From assembly GCA_963921255.3 (NCBI GenBank), contig CAWUEW020000001.1, positions 992,001 through 1,056,000 of the forward strand: a stretch of DNA of 64,000 nucleotides. The letters run 5' to 3'. How positions within the stretch are numbered: the stretch's first letter is position 1; every line of letters begins with the position of its first letter. Positions 59,384 to 64,000 of the stretch are shown here, in pieces. Both the position numbers and the translations under genes were made by a program. The notes beneath the pieces were generated by a model. It searched no databases. It was not told where the DNA came from and saw nothing but the letters and a program-made list of their open reading frames with translations. The stretch comes from JANSYL01 sp963921255 (GTDB lineage: Bacteria; Pseudomonadota; Alphaproteobacteria; Rhodobacterales; Rhodobacteraceae).

Positions 59384-60646
59384 TCAGGATTTGGCGGCCA
59401 CGGCGGGCGCGGGTTGGGTCGGCATCGGCGTTGTCAGCAACACCGCAAGCGCCGCGAGTTTCAGGATGCAGGGCACCAAGGCGTAAAGGTAGGTCAACAG
59501 ACGCAACGCCTCGGCACTGTTTTCCCCGCCCGATTGAAATCCGACCGAGTCCAGGGCGGGCAACAGCGCCACGGCCGCGAAGGCCAAGGTGAATTTCGAA
59601 ACAAACGACCAAAGGCCAAAGGCGGCCCCGGCCTCGGGGGCGATCTGTTCCATGCGGCGGGCGAACATCGCCGGCAAAAGCGCGAAATCCGCGCCAAGGG
59701 CCGCGCCAGAGGCCAGGCAGATGACCGCAAAGGCGGCCGTGTCACCGGGGCCAAGCGTCAGAACCAGGCTGAACGCCGCGATGGCCAGAAGCATGGCCAG
59801 CGCCAACATGGGCCGTGGTCCGAAACGGTCGGCCAATCGCGTCCAGATCGACGCGGTGCCGGCGGCGGCCACGAAGAACAACAGCAAAAGCGGCCCTTCC
59901 CATCCCGGCGCCTCCAACCGGCTTTCGACATAGAACAGAAACAGGGTCGACGAGACGGCCACCGGGGCCGCGTTCAGAAGCGCGATAAGCAAAAGCCGTC
60001 GCGCAATTGGATCTGCCAGAACCTCGGAAAACCCGCTTCCGCCAACGGTTTCGACGGCTGTCCACCCGTTCCGCATCAGCGCCAGCGCCACGAGGGTCAC
60101 GCCGACAAAGCCGATGGCGAAGGCGTGGAACGGTGCGCCCGTGAACACCAGAACGGTCGGCGCGACCGAGGCCAAACATACCCCAAGCAGGGCCCCTGTT
60201 TCCCGCCAGGCCGCCAGACGCAGATAGCCGCCGTCCCCCAAGAGCGGGGCGGCCTGCACACCTTGCGCGTACATGCAGATGTTCAGGAAGGAAAATCCGG
60301 AAAACAGGCCGACCATCATCAGGGTGAACCACCAGATCGGCGCGATCGGCGGCGTCACGGCGAACAGGCCGTACATTGATCCGGCCAGAAGCGCCCCGGC
60401 AACGGTCACAGCCAATCCGCGGGTACGACGCAGCCTTTGGGCCACCCATCCCAGGGCCGGATCTTGAACCACATCCAGCAACCGCAGGACGAACAGCACC
60501 GTCGCCAGCGCGGTCAACCCGACACCATAGGTATCGACGTAAAATTTCGGCGCATGGATATAGAGCGGCAGGCCCGCTGCTGCGAGCATTGCCCCGAAGA
60601 CCGCGTAGCCTGCGAGGCTTGGGGCACCCGCAGAGCGTTGCGTCAT
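59384..60646 (-). CDS. MFS/GPH-type transporter (sigma-E cluster)
   Basis: A 420-residue, twelve-helix transporter of the sugar:cation symporter-like MFS group. Marks are KFYVDTYGVGLTALATVLFVLRLLDVVQDPALGW near the N-terminus and WTRLADRFGPRPML in the second half. ATG 60646 overlaps the DUF1365 stop by ATGA. In a lipid-modification cluster it may move lipid precursors; substrate unknown. Confidence 0.88.
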   Translation of the reverse strand: MTQRSAGAPSLAGYAVFGAMLAAAGLPLYIHAPKFYVDTYGVGLTALATVLFVLRLLDVVQDPALGWVAQRLRRTRGLAVTVAGALLAGSMYGLFAVTPPIAPIWWFTLMMVGLFSGFSFLNICMYAQGVQAAPLLGDGGYLRLAAWRETGALLGVCLASVAPTVLVFTGAPFHAFAIGFVGVTLVALALMRNGWTAVETVGGSGFSEVLADPIARRLLLIALLNAAPVAVSSTLFLFYVESRLEAPGWEGPLLLLFFVAAAGTASIWTRLADRFGPRPMLALAMLLAIAAFSLVLTLGPGDTAAFAVICLASGAALGADFALLPAMFARRMEQIAPEAGAAFGLWSFVSKFTLAFAAVALLPALDSVGFQSGGENSAEALRLLTYLYALVPCILKLAALAVLLTTPMPTQPAPAVAAKS

Positions 60647-61410
60647 TGCGAGACCTCTTGGGTCGGTGGCTCTGGCCGGGCGCGATAGCGGGCGCCCTTC
60701 CACCACAGCTTCAAGGCCTGCCAATGGATCAGGCCCAGCACGCGCCGCGCGCCGAGGGGCCGGCGAAACGCGGCCCGCAGAATGCCAAGGTTGCTGAGTT
60801 CCTGCCGCTTGCCGGTAAGGGTTGCCAAGACACCCTCGTTGCCCGTGGAATAGTCAATCCAGATGCCGATGCGGTCGGGCCGGATATCGAAGCGAAAGCT
60901 GTAGCCGCCTTCAATCGGCTGGAACGGCGACACGTGGAAGATCTTGGTCGCGGTCAGGGTATCTTCGCGGTGGATCGGCCGGTGGTCATGATGCGCGCAG
61001 AGATACGAATGGCGATCACCAAAGGTGTTGGTCACCTCGGCAATCACAGCGCGCAGCCGATCTTGCCGGTCGTAGGCCAACCAGAACGACACCGGGTTGA
61101 ACACATGTCCCAGGGTGCGCGGCTGCGCGAGGAGCATGAGCCGCCCGTCCGTGATGTCGGCCAGCCCGTGCTCGGCCAAAACGGCCCGCGCCCAAGGCGC
61201 GCCGGCACCTGATTTGGGCGCGCCGCCGTGGTCCTTGTCCCAAAGCGAGGTCAATCCGGCCCGGTTTCGTCCGAACAGGAGCGGCGTGCGCAGCCGCTCG
61301 GCTTCGGCATCCAGCATCACGTAGTCGATGGAATAGGTGAAGGCGTTCTCCACCGAACCACGCCGACCGTGAAAGGTCTGCCCGGGGATATGATCGATGG
61401 TTCCGATCAC
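60643..61410 (-). CDS. DUF1365 domain protein
   Basis: A 255-residue DUF1365 protein. Typical blocks are RRGSVENAFTYSIDYVML, LLAQPRTLGHVFNPVSFWLAYD, EVTNTFGDRHSYL and KIFHVSPFQPIEGGYSFRF. The start is GTG 61410, forming a GTGA overlap with the FAD oxidoreductase stop. The family is often found with FAD oxidoreductases and cyclopropane-fatty-acid synthases; a role in unusual or damaged membrane lipids is inferred. Confidence 0.88.
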   Translation of the reverse strand: MIGTIDHIPGQTFHGRRGSVENAFTYSIDYVMLDAEAERLRTPLLFGRNRAGLTSLWDKDHGGAPKSGAGAPWARAVLAEHGLADITDGRLMLLAQPRTLGHVFNPVSFWLAYDRQDRLRAVIAEVTNTFGDRHSYLCAHHDHRPIHREDTLTATKIFHVSPFQPIEGGYSFRFDIRPDRIGIWIDYSTGNEGVLATLTGKRQELSNLGILRAAFRRPLGARRVLGLIHWQALKLWWKGARYRARPEPPTQEVSQ

Positions 61411-62699
61411 GCCGCCAGCACCGCGCGATCCTTGGTCCGGATGCCCTCGAACACGTCCAGTGCCGAGGCATACCCGTCTTCGTGGAAGCCGTTTTTCATC
61501 CACGCGCCGCAGAACCACGTCGAGTTGTCACCGTTGAACTGGCGGATCGTGCTTTGTGCGGCGAGCGCGGCCAAGTCGTAAACGGGGTGATGGAAGGTCA
61601 CCGTGTCATAGATCAGGCTGTCGTCAATCGGACCGCGGCTGTTCAGCGTCACGAAAAGTGGATCGCTCTCCGGGATCGGCTGCAGGCAGTTCATCCAGTA
61701 GGTCAGGTCAATCGGTCCGCCCATATGGCCCTTGCGCTCGGTGTAGTTCCAGCTTGACCACGTCACGCGCCGCTGCGGCATGGCGCGTGCGTCGGCATGC
61801 AGGACCGCTTCGTTGGGCTGATAGCGAACGGCGCCGAGGGCTGCGCTCTCGGCGGGGGTCGGGTCGGCCAGCATGGCCAGGGTCTGATCGGAATGGGTCG
61901 CAAAGACCACTTCGTCGAACAGCTCCCAATGGCCGCCGCGCTGAACCTCGACACCGTGGGGCACACGCCGCACCGACGCGACGGGCGACGATGTCCGGAT
62001 GTCCACGCCCCGACCGCGCATCGCAGCCTCCAAGCGCGACACATACTCGATCGAGCCGCCTTTGACGGTCCACCACTGATGCTGACCCGTGATGCCAAGC
62101 AGGTGATGGTTCTGGAAAAACCGAACCAGCGCCTGGGCGGGGAAGTCCATGATCTCCTCTTTCGGCGTCGACCAGATCGCGCCCGAAATCGGGGCCAGAT
62201 AGTAGTCGCGGAACCAGCGCCCCATGCCCATCTGATCAAGCAGCTCGCCCAAAGTGATCGTGCTGTCCGTTGCCACCTTGGTGGCGATGCCGTTGAATTT
62301 CATCAGGTCGCGCAACATGCGCAGAAAACCCGGGTTGGCGACGTTCTTGGGTTGAGCGAACAGCGCCTGAAGGTTGCGCAGGCCATACTCGATCCGTCCG
62401 TCGTCAATCGACGCCGCAAAGCTCATGTCGGACAGGGCCACCGGGACCTCGAGCTCGGCGAACAGCTTGGTAAGGTGCGGATAGTTGGCGTAGTTGAACA
62501 CGATAAAGCCAGTGTCGACGGGCTGATCGCCATTCTTCCCGGCCACAACGGTGCGCGCGTGACCGCCCAAGCGCGGTGCAGCCTCGATCAAAGTGACAGC
62601 GTGTTCCGTGGCGAGGTGATAAGCGGCCCCCATCCCAGAGATGCCTGCGCCGATTACGGCAATTCGTTTCGGCGCCAGCGCCGGTAGTTCAAATGGCAA
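61407..62699 (-). CDS. FAD-dependent oxidoreductase (amine-oxidase fold)
   Basis: A 430-residue NAD(P)/FAD protein. The dinucleotide motif is IAVIGAGISGMGAAYHLA near residue 12, with IEAAPRLGGHARTV and a C-terminal FAD region STWFCGAWMKNGFHEDGYASAL. Same family as the oxidoreductase next to rpoE-chrR in Rhodobacter. First gene of the four-gene operon, with a sigma-E-like promoter upstream. Proposed to act on fatty acyl chains or carotenoid-like substrates; exact reaction unknown. Confidence 0.88.
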   Translation of the reverse strand: MPFELPALAPKRIAVIGAGISGMGAAYHLATEHAVTLIEAAPRLGGHARTVVAGKNGDQPVDTGFIVFNYANYPHLTKLFAELEVPVALSDMSFAASIDDGRIEYGLRNLQALFAQPKNVANPGFLRMLRDLMKFNGIATKVATDSTITLGELLDQMGMGRWFRDYYLAPISGAIWSTPKEEIMDFPAQALVRFFQNHHLLGITGQHQWWTVKGGSIEYVSRLEAAMRGRGVDIRTSSPVASVRRVPHGVEVQRGGHWELFDEVVFATHSDQTLAMLADPTPAESAALGAVRYQPNEAVLHADARAMPQRRVTWSSWNYTERKGHMGGPIDLTYWMNCLQPIPESDPLFVTLNSRGPIDDSLIYDTVTFHHPVYDLAALAAQSTIRQFNGDNSTWFCGAWMKNGFHEDGYASALDVFEGIRTKDRAVLAA

Positions 62700-62740
62700 A
62701 GGTAGGTCCCCTCAATTCGCCCCGCATGGGTATTGCCAAG

Positions 62741-62769
62741 GTCTACGGTCCGCAAGCTGCGCTAGATCA
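62741..62769 (-). promoter_or_regulatory. Sigma-E-type promoter for the FAD-DUF1365-MFS-SDR operon
   Basis: On the minus strand TGATCT (62769-62764), a 17-base spacer and GTAGAC (62746-62741) fit the group-IV sigma-E pattern TGATCC-N17/18-TA. Predicted start near 62733, 34 bases before the ATG. Confidence 0.55.
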
Positions 62770-62782
62770 AAGAAAAAAGTTT

Positions 62783-62812
62783 TGATCCGATCTAGGTGAT
62801 CAGCCGTAAGGA
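62783..62812 (+). promoter_or_regulatory. Sigma-E-type autoregulatory promoter of rpoE
   Basis: TGATCC (62783-62788), then GTAAGGA with TAAGGA at 62807-62812. It matches the Rhodobacter sigma-E promoter pattern better than the divergent one. The predicted start, about 62818, falls at the upstream rpoE ATG, so either the message is nearly leaderless or translation begins further in. Confidence 0.6.
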
Positions 62813-62816
62813 GGGT

Positions 62817-63467
62817 ATGCTGTTGTCGAACGACCACGCCGACCAGATGGCTGATGCGATACCCGACGCCCTGCGCGCCGGGGTGGACACGCGTCAGCCC
62901 CTAACACGTGTGGACACTGTGACCGCAGTAGACAAGACCGAAGCGCAATGGGTCACTCGTGTAAGGGCCATTGCCGAAAACCAGGATCAAAAGGCCTTTG
63001 CCGAGGTGTTCCGTCACTTCGCGCCACGGGTCAAAGCGTTCCTGATCAAATCCGGGGCCGACGAAAGCCTCGCGGAGGAGTGTATGCAGGACGTGATGGC
63101 CACGCTCTGGCATAAAGCGCATATGTATGATCCGGCGCGGGCCTCGGTGGCCACGTGGATCTTTACGATTGCGCGCAATCGCAAGATTGACCTTCTGCGG
63201 CGCTATGCACGTCCCGAACCGGAGGAGTTGGATTGGGGCCCGCAAGCGGAACCCGATCAGGCGGACGTCATCGCGTTGCAGGAAGACAGCTCGCGCTTGG
63301 CCGATGCCATCAAAAAGCTCCCCGAGAAACAGCGCAGTCTGATTGAACGCGCCTATTTCGGTGATCTCACCCACAGTGAAATCGCCGCCGAGACCGGTCT
63401 GCCCCTTGGCACGATCAAGTCGCGGATTAGGTTAGCGCTCGACCGGTTGCGACACGCAATGAGCTAA
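62817..63467 (+). CDS. rpoE: ECF sigma factor RpoE (ChrR-controlled, singlet-oxygen type)
   Basis: A 216-residue (from ATG 62817) ECF sigma factor. Region 2 includes AFAEVFRHFAPRVKAFLIKSG, the CMQDVMATLWHKA block and TWIFTIARNRKIDLLRR; region 4 is RSLIERAYFGDLTHSEIAAETGLPLGTIKSRIRLALDRLRHAM. The first 30-35 residues are not conserved, and a GTG near 62919 would give the typical length. AAGGAGG is only two bases from ATG 62817, so the start is uncertain. Thirteen bases before chrR. Confidence 0.93.
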   Translation: MLLSNDHADQMADAIPDALRAGVDTRQPLTRVDTVTAVDKTEAQWVTRVRAIAENQDQKAFAEVFRHFAPRVKAFLIKSGADESLAEECMQDVMATLWHKAHMYDPARASVATWIFTIARNRKIDLLRRYARPEPEELDWGPQAEPDQADVIALQEDSSRLADAIKKLPEKQRSLIERAYFGDLTHSEIAAETGLPLGTIKSRIRLALDRLRHAMS

Positions 63468-63479
63468 AGGCTTCTAGGC

Positions 63480-64000
63480 ATGAACGACATTCGTCATCAT
63501 ATCTCAGACGACCTCCTTATGGGGTATGCCGCCGGGGCATTGCCGCAGGCATTCGACCTTGTGGTTGCGACCCACGTGTCCCTGTCCGACGATGCGCGGG
63601 CCCGGTTGGCCGGGTTCGAGTCGCTTGGCGGGGCCGTGATCAGCCACATGGACGAAGCCGAGATCGAGGAAGACAGCCTCGAGCGCACGCTCGAGAAGAT
63701 TGCCGGCATGGCCCCTGCACCGAAACCGCAGCCCTCCGACGGGATTTTCCCGGCACCGCTGCGCGACATGGTTGGCGGCGATGAAGACGCCGTACGCTGG
63801 CGGTCGGTCGGGATGGGCGCAAAGCAGGCCGTTCTACACGAAGACAAGGACGCCTCCGTGCGGCTTCTGTTCATTCCCGCAGGCCAGGCGATGCCAACCC
63901 ACTCGCACCGCGGGACGGAAGTGACCCTAGTGCTCAAAGGGGCCTATCACGACGAGGAAGATCGCTTTGGGCGCGGCGACATCGAAATTGCCGATCAGGA
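63480..64000 (+). CDS. chrR: Anti-sigma factor ChrR with altered zinc site (C-terminus outside window)
   Basis: At least 173 residues of ChrR, which holds sigma-E inactive until singlet oxygen or related stress. The N-terminal anti-sigma domain starts MNDIRHHISDDLLMGYAAG. The zinc site of known ChrR is His6-His31-Cys35-Cys38; here His6 and His32 remain, but the cysteine positions are Ser36 and Ala39 (THVSLSDDAR). The C-terminal cupin-like sensor keeps its His-x-His-x3-Glu motif (THSHRGTE) and runs past the window end. ATG 63480. Confidence 0.92.
   Translation, partial: MNDIRHHISDDLLMGYAAGALPQAFDLVVATHVSLSDDARARLAGFESLGGAVISHMDEAEIEEDSLERTLEKIAGMAPAPKPQPSDGIFPAPLRDMVGGDEDAVRWRSVGMGAKQAVLHEDKDASVRLLFIPAGQAMPTHSHRGTEVTLVLKGAYHDEEDRFGRGDIEIADQ

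Noticed and set aside
58622..60379. 585-codon plus-strand frame opposite the SDR and MFS genes
   Set aside because: Repetitive charged composition and antisense to two well-supported genes.

Overview
The window looks like a GC-rich chromosome segment of an alphaproteobacterium of the order Rhodobacterales (Roseobacter/Rhodobacter group). The basis is gene content and order: ccoNOQP-ccoGHIS beside a uspA-type gene, fnrL and hemN; a divergent hemC/hemE pair; and an rpoE-chrR pair next to an FAD oxidoreductase-DUF1365-MFS-SDR cluster. I see no insertion sequence, prophage, CRISPR array or rRNA. Almost all of it is protein coding, with many 4-base ATGA overlaps inside operons.

Layout. (a) 1-11.5 kb: a galactoside catabolic locus. 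A minus-strand operon reads solute-binding protein, two permeases, GH4 alpha-galactosidase, SDR dehydrogenase, DgoK, DgoA, SMP-30 lactonase and GH42 beta-galactosidase (running off the left edge). A divergent IclR regulator and the transporter ATPase lie on the plus strand. Together they describe uptake, hydrolysis and oxidative (De Ley-Doudoroff) breakdown of galactosides; a galactonate dehydratase is not in the window. (b) 11.5-14.8 kb: a sulfotransferase and a large two-domain glycosyltransferase, probably for surface glycans. (c) 14.9-19 kb: heme genes hemC, hemE and hemF, with a PpsR-type operator between hemC and hemE, plus a GT4 glycosyltransferase. (d) 19.3-20.7 kb: a penicillin-binding DD-carboxypeptidase. 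(e) 20.7-29.9 kb: the cbb3 oxidase assembly (ccoGHIS) and structural (ccoNOQP) operons and a universal stress protein, with FNR boxes and an array of seven consecutive inverted repeats between the two operons.

(f) 30-38.6 kb: a secreted APCDD1-like protein, an HxlR regulator, a P-loop kinase-like protein, fnrL, hemN, an N-formylglutamate amidohydrolase-like protein, tRNA-Val(GAC), rpmJ, a MATE exporter, an epoxide hydrolase and a WYL regulator. (g) 38.7-41.4 kb: a compact operon of a degenerate caspase-like protein, a secreted DUF4329 protein and a RidA protein. (h) 41.5-53.9 kb: a five-component branched-chain-type ABC transporter interleaved with two tiny membrane proteins and flanked by two CoA-ligase-type enzymes, with a divergent hybrid histidine kinase and response regulator. 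(i) 53.9-58.6 kb: an M20 amidohydrolase, a phosphatase, two saccharopine dehydrogenases (lysine metabolism) and a DUF3775 protein. (j) 58.6-64 kb: the sigma-E region, with rpoE and chrR divergent from a four-gene target operon. ChrR lacks the two cysteines of its N-terminal zinc site.

Two regulatory themes connect the right two thirds. The first is oxygen control: fnrL and five FNR-type boxes at cbb3, uspA, hemN/fnrL and DUF3775. The second is light and singlet-oxygen control: a PpsR-type operator and sigma-E/ChrR. Both fit a marine or photoheterotrophic lifestyle, although no photosynthesis structural gene is present here.
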